Below are positions 50,952 through 59,924 of a stretch of DNA of 64,000 nucleotides, piece after piece. Position 1 is the stretch's first letter; the number at the start of each line of letters is the position of its first letter. The DNA is from Pseudomonas sp. FP453 (GTDB taxonomy: Bacteria > Pseudomonadota > Gammaproteobacteria > Pseudomonadales > Pseudomonadaceae): contig NZ_CP117435.1 of the NCBI RefSeq assembly GCF_030687495.1, positions 4,654,501 through 4,718,500 on the forward strand, read 5' to 3'. The notes under the pieces are model-generated. The model saw only the letters and a list, made by a program, of their open reading frames with translations. It made no database searches and had not been told where the DNA came from. Position numbers and translations under genes: made by a program.

Positions 50952-51046
50952 ATTGCCGGGCGGCAATGCCAGAAAAGCGGCAATGGGTTTCCGCGTGGTG
51001 CCAGTAAAGCGGCAATGGGGGATTGCCGCTATTGCAACGATTGCCG
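50952..51046. promoter_or_regulatory. Six ATTGCCG/CGGCAAT repeats upstream of the flgB promoter
   Basis: Copies at 50952, 50961, 50978, 51010, 51022 and 51040; the first two form the palindrome ATTGCCGGGCGGCAAT. Two sit in longer direct repeats GCCAG(A/T)AAAGCGGCAATGG, 33-34 bases apart. The position 40-150 bases upstream suits an enhancer for a sigma-54 activator. Confidence 0.5.
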
Positions 51047-51059
51047 CAAAAAATCAAAT

Positions 51060-51094
51060 GTGGGAGCCAGCTCCCACAGAAGCCTGCTCCCACA
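51060..51094. repeat. Decayed REP hairpin after cheR
   Basis: GTGGGAGCCAGCTCCCAC followed by a half GCTCCCAC copy. Confidence 0.6.
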
Positions 51095-51104
51095 TGTTTG
51101 ATTC

Positions 51105-51932
51105 TTACTTGGCCTGGTAGATGATCCCAGGGCTGCACTGCACCATCTGGTAATGATCCGGCAGACCGTTCAGCGCTTCGGAAGCACCGAGGAACAGATA
51201 GCCCCCACGCTTGAGCGTGCCATGGATGCGCAACAGGATGTCTTTCTTCACTTCGGCCGAGAAGTAGATCAGCACGTTGCGGCAGAACACCATGTCGAAC
51301 TTGCCCAGGCTGGCGTAGCTGTCGAGCAGGTTGAACGAGCGAAACTCCACGCGGCTCTTGATCGGCGCCTTGACCGCCCAACGCCCTGCCCCTTTCGGGT
51401 CAAAGTAACGCTGCAGGCGCTCCTGGGACAAACCTCGGCCCAAGGCCAGGCTGTCGTACTCGCCGGTCTTGCAGTTGGTGAGCATGGTGCCGGACAGGTC
51501 GGTGGCAACAATCTGCGCACCGGCTTTCAGTTGGCCCATGTTGGTCCGCTCGAACTCATCGATGGACATCGAGATCGAATACGGCTCCTGCCCCGAGGAG
51601 CAGGCCGCCGACCAGATGCGCAAGCGCTGGCCCGGGCTGGCCTTGATGGCTTCCGGCAGCACTTTGCTCTTGAGCACTTCAAACGGGTAGGTGTCACGAA
51701 ACCACAGGGTTTCGTTGGTGGTCATGGCATCGACCACCATTTCCTTGAGCCCGCTGCGCGGCTGCCCCTGGATACGTTGAACCAGCTCGCCCAACGACTT
51801 GATGCCCTGCTGTTCCATCAGCTTGTTGAGACGGCTGGATACCAGGTACTGCTTGTTTTCACCGAGCAATATGCCACAGGCTTTTTCCAGGAAGACCCGG
51901 AACTGTTCGAAATCCAAATTACCCGTAGACAA
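51105..51932 (-). CDS. cheR: Chemotaxis methyltransferase CheR
   Basis: 275 residues. The start is a TTG at 51932, with GAGGCGG seven bases upstream. N-terminal helical domain (LVSSRLNKLMEQQGI), SAM fold with WSAACSSGQEPYSI, IVATDLSGTML and VFCRNVLIYF. It methylates chemoreceptor glutamates. It lies 42 bases downstream of cheV. Confidence 0.94.
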   Translation of the reverse strand: MSTGNLDFEQFRVFLEKACGILLGENKQYLVSSRLNKLMEQQGIKSLGELVQRIQGQPRSGLKEMVVDAMTTNETLWFRDTYPFEVLKSKVLPEAIKASPGQRLRIWSAACSSGQEPYSISMSIDEFERTNMGQLKAGAQIVATDLSGTMLTNCKTGEYDSLALGRGLSQERLQRYFDPKGAGRWAVKAPIKSRVEFRSFNLLDSYASLGKFDMVFCRNVLIYFSAEVKKDILLRIHGTLKRGGYLFLGASEALNGLPDHYQMVQCSPGIIYQAK

Positions 51933-51974
51933 TGATACCGCCTCTTAAATCGTGTGACCGCCAGGGGAAATCCC

Positions 51975-52907
51975 CTAGCCGTGATCTGCTGCCTTGATCC
52001 GGTCGACAACCCGGTTTGCCAGGTCATCCGGACGGAATTTGGCCAGGAAGTCATCAGCACCGACCTTCTTGACCATCGCCTGGTTGAATACGCCCGACAA
52101 TGAAGTATGCAGGATGATATGCAATTTTTGCATGCGTGGATCGTTGCGTATCTCGGCCGTGAGGGTGTATCCGTCCATTTCCGGCATCTCGATGTCGGAA
52201 ATCATCATCAAGAATTCTTCTTCCGGTTTCTTGCCTTCATCGACCAGTTTGCGCAGGTAATCCAGCGCCTGGCGCCCATCATTGAGGGCCACCACGTCTA
52301 CGCCGACGGTTTGCAGGCACCGGGTCACCTGCTTGCGCGCCACCGAGGAGTCGTCCACCGTCAGCACGCGCAGCGAGATCGCCTTGTGCGCCGTCTCGGC
52401 GTCGACCACACCGACGGAAATCGCTTCCGAGGTGGGCGCCACTTCGGCGAGGATTTTCTCCACGTCGATGATTTCCACCAACTGGTTGTCCACCCGCGTC
52501 ACCGCCGTGAGGTAGTGATCGCGGCCGGTGCCCTTGGGCGGCGGATGGATCTCTTCCCAGTTCATGTTGACGATGCGCTCCACCGAGCGCACCAGGAAAC
52601 CCTGGGTCTTGGTGTTGTACTCGGTGATGATCACGAAAGGGTTTTCGCGGTCCTGCAAACCTGCCGAGCCGGTAGCCAGGGACAGGTCAAGGATCGGAAT
52701 GGTCGCGCCACGGATGTTGGCCACGCCACACACCACCGGGCTGGACTTGGGCATGATCGTCAGCTTGGGGCACTGCAACACTTCCCGCACCTTGAACACG
52801 TTGATGCCGTACAGCTGTTTGCCATCCAGGCGAAAAAGCAACAACTCCAGGCGATTCTGCCCTACCAGCTGTGTGCGCTGGTTTACTGAATCCATTACTC
52901 CTGCCAT
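51975..52907 (-). CDS. cheV: Chemotaxis coupling protein CheV
   Basis: 310 residues: CheW domain (about 15-165; LFRLDGKQLYGINVFKVREV in outline) plus receiver domain (about 178-305; LTVDDSSVARKQV, phospho-Asp in MMISDIEMPEMDGY). It links receptors to CheA with adaptation by phosphorylation. ATG at 52907 has GGGAG seven bases ahead; 52895 is an alternative. Confidence 0.93.
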   Translation of the reverse strand: MAGVMDSVNQRTQLVGQNRLELLLFRLDGKQLYGINVFKVREVLQCPKLTIMPKSSPVVCGVANIRGATIPILDLSLATGSAGLQDRENPFVIITEYNTKTQGFLVRSVERIVNMNWEEIHPPPKGTGRDHYLTAVTRVDNQLVEIIDVEKILAEVAPTSEAISVGVVDAETAHKAISLRVLTVDDSSVARKQVTRCLQTVGVDVVALNDGRQALDYLRKLVDEGKKPEEEFLMMISDIEMPEMDGYTLTAEIRNDPRMQKLHIILHTSLSGVFNQAMVKKVGADDFLAKFRPDDLANRVVDRIKAADHG

Positions 52908-52975
52908 GCCTTGACTCCCACGCTAAAACCTTTGGCCATACCTATAAGGGCAGTGACGCGCACCCAACACTAAAC

Positions 52976-52990
52976 GGCACGAGCTTTGCT
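52976..52990 (+). promoter_or_regulatory. Sigma-54-like promoter of flgA
   Basis: GGCACGAGCTTTGCT, GG and GC ten bases apart. The predicted start near 53001 abuts the usual flgA ATG at 53002, so either the transcript is leaderless or translation starts later. Confidence 0.65.
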
Positions 52991-53001
52991 ATTTATTGGT
53001 C

Positions 53002-53766
53002 ATGGATATTAAAACGACAGTTTCCCGACACCTTGACCTGACACGGTATTGCCGCTTGTTTTGCGTACCGCTGGCGCTGCTTGCCCTGGGATTGGGCACC
53101 ACGGCCCGCGCGGACAACGTCACCTTGCCTGATCTACTTATCGGCGTCACCCAAGGGTTTCTTGAGTTCACTGTAGAAGATTATCTGGCGACCACCCAGA
53201 CACCCGGGCGATATGAAATCCAGGTCAACCAACTCGACCCGCGCTTGCGCATGCCGATGTGCGACAAGGAATTGACAGCCACCCTGGAAAGCCCCGCCCA
53301 GCCGATTGGCCGCGTGACCGTGAAGGTGCGTTGCGAGGGCGCTGCGCCGTGGACGGTATTCGTGCCGGCGCAGGTCAAGCTGTTCCGCGATGTGGTGGTG
53401 GTGGCGCGGCCGCTGAAGCGTACCGGCATCATCGGTTTTGAAGACGTTGTGCTGCGTGAACGCGATATCAGCCAGATCAGCCAGGGCTATCTCACTTCGG
53501 TCGATCAGGCGGTCGGGCAGAAATTGACCCGACCAGTGGTCACCGATCAGGTCATTACCCTGGTGCATCTGGAACAGGCCGAGGTCATTCGCAAGGGCGA
53601 TCAGGTGGTGATTTCCGCCAGCAGCGGTGCCTTGCAGGTAAAAATGCCGGGGGAAGCGCTATCCAATGGCGGCATGAGTGAACAGATCAGGGTGAAGAAC
53701 CTCAACTCCAACCGCGTGATCAAGGCACGGGTGACGGCACCGGGCCAGGTCGAGGTGGCCCTATAG
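53002..53766 (+). CDS. flgA: Flagellar P-ring assembly chaperone FlgA
   Basis: 254 residues from the ATG at 53002; a TTG at 53056 is an alternative. Signal peptide (LFCVPLALLALGLGTTARA). SAF domain GIIGFEDVVLRERDISQISQ and C-terminal RVKNLNSNRVIKARVT. Exported chaperone for FlgI. Divergent from cheV. Confidence 0.92.
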   Translation: MDIKTTVSRHLDLTRYCRLFCVPLALLALGLGTTARADNVTLPDLLIGVTQGFLEFTVEDYLATTQTPGRYEIQVNQLDPRLRMPMCDKELTATLESPAQPIGRVTVKVRCEGAAPWTVFVPAQVKLFRDVVVVARPLKRTGIIGFEDVVLRERDISQISQGYLTSVDQAVGQKLTRPVVTDQVITLVHLEQAEVIRKGDQVVISASSGALQVKMPGEALSNGGMSEQIRVKNLNSNRVIKARVTAPGQVEVAL

Positions 53767-53844
53767 AGAACTGGTATCAGGCGCCAGCTTTTCCTACACT
53801 GTGCGCTAGACGTCCGCACAGGCAGGTTTATTGTCAATCGAGCC

Positions 53845-53871
53845 TAAAGTTTGTCCGGGTATGGCCGAAAA
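53845..53871 (+). promoter_or_regulatory. Sigma-28 (FliA) promoter of flgMN
   Basis: TAAAGTTT, 11 bases, GCCGAAAA: one mismatch to the sigma-28 consensus (TAAAGTTT-N11-GCCGATAA). The ATG of flgM is about 29 bases past the expected start. Confidence 0.9.
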
Positions 53872-53907
53872 CATGGCAAGCGTCCAAATACCCAGAGGTT
53901 TTTTATC

Positions 53908-54231
53908 ATGGTCATCGATTTCAGTCGTTTAAATAATTCCCAGGCATTGCCCGGCTCTACGCGCACCACCGGTGCCAAGGACAGCGTAGAAGCCAAGTCC
54001 CAGCCACTGCCCGCCAAGGCAGAACAGGCCGGCGCAAGCCAAAGCGGGGAATCCGTACACCTGAGCAATGAGGCTCAACAGTTGCAGAAGGTCACTGACT
54101 CGCTGCGCGATCAACCGGTAGTCAACAGTGCCCGTGTGGCCGAGTTGAAACAGGCAATCGCCGATGGCAGCTATAAAGTCGACAGCAACCGTGTAGCCAG
54201 CAAGCTGCTTAACTTCGAAGCCGAGCGCTAG
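53908..54231 (+). CDS. flgM: Anti-sigma-28 factor FlgM
   Basis: 107 residues from the ATG at 53908, with AGAGG ahead. C-terminal sigma-28-binding helices: [42 protein letters not shown]-terminus disordered. It holds FliA until hook completion, when it is secreted. Confidence 0.92.
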   Translation: MVIDFSRLNNSQALPGSTRTTGAKDSVEAKSQPLPAKAEQAGASQSGESVHLSNEAQQLQKVTDSLRDQPVVNSARVAELKQAIADGSYKVDSNRVASKLLNFEAER

Positions 54232-54279
54232 GCAAAGGCCTGCGCCGGGCTTTTGGACGCTTAAAACCCAAGGCCAGCC

Positions 54280-54750
54280 ATGCACCACGACGAAACCCTG
54301 CTTCAACTGATCATTGATGATCTGGCGCCGACGCAACAATTGCTCGAGCTGCTGAAAGAAGAATCCCTGGCCCTCTACGGCCGGGATATGCGCTTGCTGG
54401 AAGAAATCCTGGCGCGCAAACAGTCGCTCATCGTGCTCCTCGAACAGCATGGCAAGAAGCGCAGCCAGATCCTGGCCAGCCTCGGCCTGCCCACCGATCA
54501 CGACGGCCTTGCCCAACTGGCCAGTCATTCCTCCGTCGGCGACGAATTGCTGGCGCAGAGCCAGGCACTCAACGAGCTGCTCAGCCAATGCCAGGAAGCC
54601 AACCTGCTCAACGGTCAGTCGATCCAACTGCAGCAAGCCACCACCGCCAACCAGTTGCGTATACTCCATGGCGGCGAGCCACCGGCCCTGTACAACGCCC
54701 AAGGCTCCACCTCACGCCTGGTCAAGCCAGGCACCCGCAGCCAAGCCTGA
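54280..54750 (+). CDS. flgN: Flagellar export chaperone FlgN
   Basis: 156 residues, mostly helical, with the FlgN-type LLELLKEESLALYGRDMRL and LSQCQEANLLNGQSIQ. It binds FlgK/FlgL before export. 48 bases downstream of flgM, same transcript. Confidence 0.88.
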   Translation: MHHDETLLQLIIDDLAPTQQLLELLKEESLALYGRDMRLLEEILARKQSLIVLLEQHGKKRSQILASLGLPTDHDGLAQLASHSSVGDELLAQSQALNELLSQCQEANLLNGQSIQLQQATTANQLRILHGGEPPALYNAQGSTSRLVKPGTRSQA

Positions 54751-54846
54751 CGCCGGTTTACAGCGCGCCCTATCCAAGGCGCGCTACATGCTGGCAAAAT
54801 GCCGGTTCTTGCGTGTAGTCGTATTTTGTCTGGAGATGGAAGAACC

Positions 54847-55596
54847 GTGTTCAACGCCCTTAATGCGGAAGATACACCGCAGCCACCCAAGGTACTCACT
54901 ACACCTCTGGAAATTGTCGGCACCCTGCGGATGCTGCAAGAAAGCCACGACCCGCTGATCATCACCTTCCACGAACGCAGCCAGCGCTTCCAAAGCTACC
55001 TGGTGGACATCGACCGGGACAGCAAGACCCTGGCACTGGACGAAATGATCCCGCGCGATGGCGAGCGCTTCCTCGAAAGCGGCGAACCGTTTCGTATCGA
55101 AGGCTTCCACGAAGGCGTTCGCGTCGCGTGGGAAAGCAACGGCACCTACACCGTCAGCGAAAAAGACGGCCACCGTATCTACACCGGCAGCATGCCGGAC
55201 GAGGTGGTCTACCATCAGCGCCGCAATGCCTTCCGCGCCGCGCTGAAGCTGGCGCAACTGGTGAACATCGAGCTGGGCGGCGAGAAGCTCAAGGCACCGG
55301 TCAGCGGCAAACTGCTGGACATCTCCGCCACCGGCTGCAAATTGCGCTTTGAAGGCGACATCTCCGAGCGCCTGCAACTGGGCCAGGTCTACGATCGTTT
55401 TATCGCCGCCCTGCCCTTTGGCAGCATGACCACCTCCGTCGAACTGCGTTACCTGCACTTCGAAGAGAAGATCAACACCACCTTTGCCGGCGTGCGCTTC
55501 CACAACATGAGCGGGTTGGTGCAGCGCCAGGTCGAACGTTTTGTGTACCAGCTGCAACGCGAAGCGCGGCGTTTTGACAAAGACGACGACTTTTAA
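54847..55596 (+). CDS. Flagellar brake protein FlgZ/YcgR (c-di-GMP binding)
   Basis: 249 residues from the GTG at 54847 (GGAG upstream). N-terminal YcgR domain, then PilZ domain with RRNAFR (RxxxR) and LLDISATG (D/NxSxxG). Binds cyclic di-GMP and slows the motor. Downstream of flgMN as in P. aeruginosa PA3353. Confidence 0.92.
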   Translation: MFNALNAEDTPQPPKVLTTPLEIVGTLRMLQESHDPLIITFHERSQRFQSYLVDIDRDSKTLALDEMIPRDGERFLESGEPFRIEGFHEGVRVAWESNGTYTVSEKDGHRIYTGSMPDEVVYHQRRNAFRAALKLAQLVNIELGGEKLKAPVSGKLLDISATGCKLRFEGDISERLQLGQVYDRFIAALPFGSMTTSVELRYLHFEEKINTTFAGVRFHNMSGLVQRQVERFVYQLQREARRFDKDDDF

Positions 55597-55612
55597 GCCT
55601 TAAGACACGCTG

Positions 55613-55654
55613 CAAAAAAAACGGGCAGATCCTGATGGGATCTGCCCGTTTTTG
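55613..55654. terminator. Intrinsic terminator of flgAMNZ and the convergent MFS gene
   Basis: ACGGGCAGATCC - TGAT - GGATCTGCCCGT with A-run before and T-run after. Confidence 0.92.
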
Positions 55655-55657
55655 AGT

Positions 55658-57037
55658 TCAGGGGCGCGCCCTGCTCAGCTCATGGGGATGCTCGTCCGGC
55701 CCCTGGGGCGCCGGCGGCCCTTCGAACAAGGGCTCATCAGCCGGTGGTTGTGACTCGGCCTCAGGCTCCACCACCGTGGTTTGCATCTGCTCCTGCACCA
55801 CCGCCTCATCCACCCGCGGATCAAGGGCCGCCACCAGCGGCGAACTGGACATGCTGTCCGGCATCGCCACGTGATGCAGCGGTGCATCCTCCACCTGATG
55901 CAGGTTGGTCACCGCCTTCGGCCGGATACGCCACACCAGGATCAGCGCACACAAGCTGAAGAACGCGTAGAGCATCTGACTGCCGAACAGCTTCATCACC
56001 ACACCGGCCAACAGCGGCCCGATACTGGCACCGACACCGTAGGTCACCAGCAGCATCGCGGTGAGCGACACGCGGCGATCCCCCTCGACATGGTCGTTGG
56101 AAAAGGCCACGGCCAACGGGTAAAGGCAGAACTGCACCAGAGAACACAGGAAGCCCGCCACGAACAGCACCTCCAGAGGCACCTGCGTCATGATCGCCAG
56201 GGGCAACGCGGCGACCGCCAGGCACAAGGCAAAACAGCGAATCAACAAGGCCCGGTCATAACGGTCGGACAACCAGCCGAGCGGCCACTGCACCAGCAGG
56301 CCAGCAAAAATACAGGAGCCCATGAACAGACCCACCTGCTCGGTCGTCAGCCCCTGCTGGGAGGCGTAAAGCGGCGCCAGACCGTAGAACGAACCGACGA
56401 TCAGCCCCGCGCCCAGCACCGTGCTCAGCGACTGCGGCACCCGCTTGATAAAGAAGCGCGGCTCCATCGGCGCAGGATGCAGCGGCGCCGGGTGAATCCG
56501 CCGGGTCATCGCCACCGGCACCAGGCACAGGGCAAAGCACAGCGCCACCAGCATCAGCAGTTCAAGACCGAGCTGGGGATGCATCACCAGGATCAATTGG
56601 CCGAGCACCAGCCCCAGGTAGGACGCAATCATGTAGCCGCTGAACACCACGCCACGCTGCTTGGCGTCTGCCTGCTCATTCAGCCAGCTCTCGATGACCA
56701 TGTATTGGCACATCATCCCCAGGCCCACGATGATCCGCAGCACAATCCAGGCCGGCAGCCAGTCGATCAGCCCGTGCCCCAGCACCGCCGCACCGACGAT
56801 CCCGGCACAGGTAGCATACGCACGGATATGCCCGACCCGGGCGATCAGGCGGTGCCCGATCTTGCCGCCCAGCACCAGGCCAAAGTAGTTGGCCGCCATC
56901 AACGCACCGACCCACAGGCTGTCCACATGGTCGGCCGCCAGGCGCAAGGCCAGGTAGGTACTGAGCAGGCCGGAGCCGATCAGCATCATCAAGGAGGCAA
57001 AATAAAGGGCTCGAAAAGATTTCCAGATCTGGCGCAT
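55658..57037 (-). CDS. MFS transporter, YcaD-like
   Basis: 459 residues, 12 hydrophobic helices, with loop motif GWLSDRYDRALLI and GGKIGHRLIAR. About 80 residues at the C-terminus are soluble and rich in Pro, Glu and Asp. The substrate is unknown. Last gene before the tRNA-Arg insertion site. Confidence 0.82.
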   Translation of the reverse strand: MRQIWKSFRALYFASLMMLIGSGLLSTYLALRLAADHVDSLWVGALMAANYFGLVLGGKIGHRLIARVGHIRAYATCAGIVGAAVLGHGLIDWLPAWIVLRIIVGLGMMCQYMVIESWLNEQADAKQRGVVFSGYMIASYLGLVLGQLILVMHPQLGLELLMLVALCFALCLVPVAMTRRIHPAPLHPAPMEPRFFIKRVPQSLSTVLGAGLIVGSFYGLAPLYASQQGLTTEQVGLFMGSCIFAGLLVQWPLGWLSDRYDRALLIRCFALCLAVAALPLAIMTQVPLEVLFVAGFLCSLVQFCLYPLAVAFSNDHVEGDRRVSLTAMLLVTYGVGASIGPLLAGVVMKLFGSQMLYAFFSLCALILVWRIRPKAVTNLHQVEDAPLHHVAMPDSMSSSPLVAALDPRVDEAVVQEQMQTTVVEPEAESQPPADEPLFEGPPAPQGPDEHPHELSRARP

Positions 57038-57262
57038 CGGCGTTCCGAGCGGCTCCTTGCAGTGAGGGACAGGGCTATCGGCATGATAGTCCTGGGTGGC
57101 GGGTCCGGACAGGCGGCAAATGCTGTTTCCGGGGATTATTTTGCCTAACCGTCAGACGCTGCCCGACGGCTTGCAAGGTACACAGATTGCGATAAATACA
57201 TCGCGCACCTGCTGTGAACCCTGAACACCGGCAAGGTTCGACTCATCTTGGAAAGCGCGCAC

Positions 57263-57298
57263 AAAAAAGCCCCGCCAGAAGAATCTGTGCGGGGCTTT
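57263..57298 (-). terminator. tRNA terminator
   Basis: Minus strand AAAGCCCCGCACAG - loop - CTGGCGGGGCTTTTTT directly past the CCA of the tRNA-Arg fragment. Confidence 0.88.
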
Positions 57299-57303
57299 GG
57301 ATC

Positions 57304-57350
57304 TGGTGTCCCAGGGCCGGTTCGAACGGCCAACCTTCCCCTTAGGAGGG
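57304..57350 (-). other. attL: 3' half of tRNA-Arg(CCT)
   Basis: Minus strand begins CCCTCCTAAGGGGAAGG (anticodon loop CTCCTAA), followed by T-arm GGCCG-TTCGAAC-CGGCC, then CTGGGACACCA. The D-arm and 5' acceptor strand GTCCCAG are not found on the integrase side, so the gene is cut at the anticodon stem. An integrase gene starts 68 bases away. Confidence 0.85.
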
Positions 57351-57417
57351 TTAATTTAGACCCAGCAGATACAGCCACAAGCCCAGTATTACTGGGCCTT
57401 TTAGTCCCATTGAGTCC

Positions 57418-58686
57418 GTGAACATCGAGCGGTATAGTGCGTTTTGCTGCCACCCTGCTGTCACGGACGAACCCTTGAAATCCAAAATCACCCAGAAGCT
57501 AATTGGCAGCCTAGCCGCCGAGGCGAAAGCATATCGCGTGCATGACACCGTGCAACCCGGTTTTTTCATTCGCGTACTGCCCAGCGGTCATAAGTCCTAC
57601 ATGGTCACTTGGGGCCGAAACAAGAACGCCACCCTTGGGCGTGTCGGCGTGATTACTCTTGACCAAGCCCGAACCGAGGCCGCTCAGTACCTAGCCGATG
57701 CGCACGCCCACGGCGAGCCCCTAGCCATCGCCCAGGGCCGCAAGGGGTCAGCACTGCCCTCGCTGCGCGATTTTATCGACGACACGTATATGCCGTGGTT
57801 CAAGGCTCATCACAAAGGCCATGAGAAGACTCAGCACACCCTCAGCAATAACTTCGACCCAATTCTGCCCCAGCGCCTGGACGCGATCACCGGGCGAGAC
57901 ATGGAGCAGATCCGCACTGGATGGATGCAGGCCGGCAACAAGCCCTCCACGGTCAACCGGAAAATGGGCTCTATCAGCGGAGTATTCAGCCGGGCGGTCG
58001 AGTGGGATTACCTCGACGAGCATCCTCTGGCCAAGCTGAAACAGCTCAAAGTCGACTCAAAGGGGGTAATTCGCTACCTGGCTGCCGACGAGACCAAGCG
58101 CCTACGCGAGGCCTTGGACGCTCGACAGGATGAAATGAGGGTCGAGCGTGAGAGTGCGAACACTTGGCGGACCGACCGCCACAAAGAGCCGATGCCAAGC
58201 CTGCTGCAACTGCCCTTCACCGATCACCTGAAGCCAATGGTATTGGTATCGTTGAATACCGGCATGAGGCGCGGAGAGCTGTTCGACCTGAAATGGTCAG
58301 CGGTGAACTTCGACACGAAGACAATCACAGTCGCCGGGGCCACAACCAAGACAAGCGATACGCGCCACATACCAATGAACAAGGAGACTATTGGTGTACT
58401 GCAAGCCTGGAAGAAGCAGGTAAGCAAGTCGCCGTATGTGTTCCCAGGTCAGGGCGGCGGTCGCTTTGAGGACGTCAAAAGCGCTTGGCTCAAGTTGCTT
58501 GAGCGGGCGCAGATCGACGGATTCCGCTGGCACGATATGCGGCACGACTTCGCTTCACGCCTGGTAATGGCCGGCGTACCGCTCAACACGGTACGGGATC
58601 TGCTAGGGCACGCCGATATCAAGATGACACTCCGGTATGCCCACTTGGCTCCGGGTACAAAAGCCGCTGCGGTTGAACTCATTTAG
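57418..58686 (+). CDS. Tyrosine-type site-specific integrase
   Basis: 422 residues from GTG at 57418, or 403 from TTG at 57475. An arm-binding DUF4102-like N-terminus (about 20-95) is followed by the core-binding SAM-like domain and the catalytic domain. Catalytic residues (GTG numbering): R284 in TGMRRGE, H372 and R375 in HDMRH, H398 in LLGHAD, nucleophile Y407 in RYAHL, all intact. Inserts the element at the tRNA-Arg site. Confidence 0.93.
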   Translation: MNIERYSAFCCHPAVTDEPLKSKITQKLIGSLAAEAKAYRVHDTVQPGFFIRVLPSGHKSYMVTWGRNKNATLGRVGVITLDQARTEAAQYLADAHAHGEPLAIAQGRKGSALPSLRDFIDDTYMPWFKAHHKGHEKTQHTLSNNFDPILPQRLDAITGRDMEQIRTGWMQAGNKPSTVNRKMGSISGVFSRAVEWDYLDEHPLAKLKQLKVDSKGVIRYLAADETKRLREALDARQDEMRVERESANTWRTDRHKEPMPSLLQLPFTDHLKPMVLVSLNTGMRRGELFDLKWSAVNFDTKTITVAGATTKTSDTRHIPMNKETIGVLQAWKKQVSKSPYVFPGQGGGRFEDVKSAWLKLLERAQIDGFRWHDMRHDFASRLVMAGVPLNTVRDLLGHADIKMTLRYAHLAPGTKAAAVELI

Positions 58687-59218
58687 CTAGAGATTGAGCT
58701 CGCATATTTTTGTAATCGGCATAGCCCGGCTGAAGCGGCTTGTTGTTTGCCAGAAACCTCACATATTCCTCAACAATTGGCCACTCCTTCTCTACCAATG
58801 CAAGGTCCACCCGAGGCTGCATTCTCGGTGTGAACCCAAACTTCTCTGTCGAACCGTTCAAATCCCCGAAAACATCGAACTCCCCATCGAAATATTTATC
58901 GTCATTGATAACCATAGCGACCATCGATAACTCCTCCCCGGCGAAATCGGGCCCAAGCGTTCCGGCGCGCAGCTTGTAGAGAGTTTCATTCTCCGACCAG
59001 ATCGCAGTAAACGCGACCATAAAACTGATTGTTCCCAAATCCTTACGCGGAGCGTTAAACGGGTTAGTAATGGTCCTGTCATTCATCCCATTCTCAAGGC
59101 ATGACTCCAGGATCTTCACGATTTTCTCGTTGCGTGATGCCGCCAGCAATTCAAGCGCAGCTTTAAGGTAGGGGTCGACCCTAGCCGATAAAACAACCTT
59201 CTTCGAACGATTTGCCAT
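58679..59218 (-). CDS. Hypothetical protein with RHH-like N-terminus
   Basis: 179 residues; its last eight bases overlap the integrase stop. Residues 5-45 (KKVVLSARVDPYLKAALELL, then NEKIVKILESCLE) look like a ribbon-helix-helix DNA-binding fold. The remainder (VEKEWPIVEEYVRFLANNK) is unrecognised. Divergent from the excisionase-like gene; may be the element's repressor. Confidence 0.6.
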   Translation of the reverse strand: MANRSKKVVLSARVDPYLKAALELLAASRNEKIVKILESCLENGMNDRTITNPFNAPRKDLGTISFMVAFTAIWSENETLYKLRAGTLGPDFAGEELSMVAMVINDDKYFDGEFDVFGDLNGSTEKFGFTPRMQPRVDLALVEKEWPIVEEYVRFLANNKPLQPGYADYKNMRAQSLAK

Positions 59219-59334
59219 TTACACGCCTCTAGATGTCTACAAATGTTTTGCTTGCAGATCATGTTACTTACAAATAGGATGTTTACGTCCGGACCAGTAT
59301 CGTACAGTCCGCCCCATCGATCAAGGACAAGCTA
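59219..59334. promoter_or_regulatory. Divergent promoter region of the element, with TACAAAT and TGT(C/T)TAC repeats
   Basis: TACAAAT at 59238 and 59269 (31 bases apart); TGTCTAC at 59234 and TGTTTAC at 59281. AT-rich relative to the chromosome. Probable operator of the RHH-like or HTH protein. Confidence 0.45.
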
Positions 59335-59535
59335 ATGAACAACCCCGAACACATCGCACCTCTTGCAGTTAGCGTGGAGGACGCAGCACGCGTGGTTGGC
59401 TACTCAAGATCAGGAGTTTATGAACTCATAGCTTCTGGTGACCTTAAGGCTTTCAAACTCGGGCGGCGCCGTCTGATTTTGATGGCTGAACTCAAGGCTT
59501 GGATTGAACGCGCGGCAAAGGAAGGCTCCCGGTGA
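59335..59535 (+). CDS. Helix-turn-helix excisionase-family protein
   Basis: 66 residues. VSVEDAARVVGYSRSGVYEL, then LIASGDLKAFKLGRRRLI is the HTH_17/AlpA-type wHTH. Members act as recombination directionality factors or activate the element's operon. Overlaps the next gene by four bases (GTGA). Confidence 0.8.
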   Translation: MNNPEHIAPLAVSVEDAARVVGYSRSGVYELIASGDLKAFKLGRRRLILMAELKAWIERAAKEGSR

Positions 59536-59924
59536 ACGCGGTAACAGTCGAGGGGGGAAATTTTGCTGGGATGTCCCCTAGAAGACTGGTCCTAGAACCG
59601 GCCTCAGCAGGAAGAGGTGTCGAGTCAGTGTTCGTACCACTGACCCGACTGTCACAAAGCAAATCTGAGCAGACCGCAATGCAACCCCTTAAGCATATCA
59701 CCATCCATTTGGTAGACCGCATGGGCGTAATTCTTGGCCAGTGCAATATGTTGAACACAACACGTGTGGTTGATCTTGAAACTCTTCGTACTCATGGCGC
59801 CTGTAGAGTTCAAGTGCCACGCACCATTCGCAATAAGCCAGATAGTTACTCCTTTGAATGGACGCACACCTACGCGCCCCAAAAAAAACATGAAGACTTG
59901 GGAACCTCAGGAGGTGCCCAATGA
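59532..59924 (+). CDS. Hypothetical protein of the element
   Basis: 130 residues from a GTG. Has ITIHLVDRMGVILGQCNM, no signal or membrane segment. Unrecognised. Overlaps the next gene as ATGA. Confidence 0.55.
   Translation: MNAVTVEGGNFAGMSPRRLVLEPASAGRGVESVFVPLTRLSQSKSEQTAMQPLKHITIHLVDRMGVILGQCNMLNTTRVVDLETLRTHGACRVQVPRTIRNKPDSYSFEWTHTYAPQKKHEDLGTSGGAQ

Noticed and set aside
57304-57420. Complete tRNA gene at the integrase boundary
   Set aside because: The T-arm, anticodon loop and CCA are present, but no D-arm or matching 5' acceptor strand follows.
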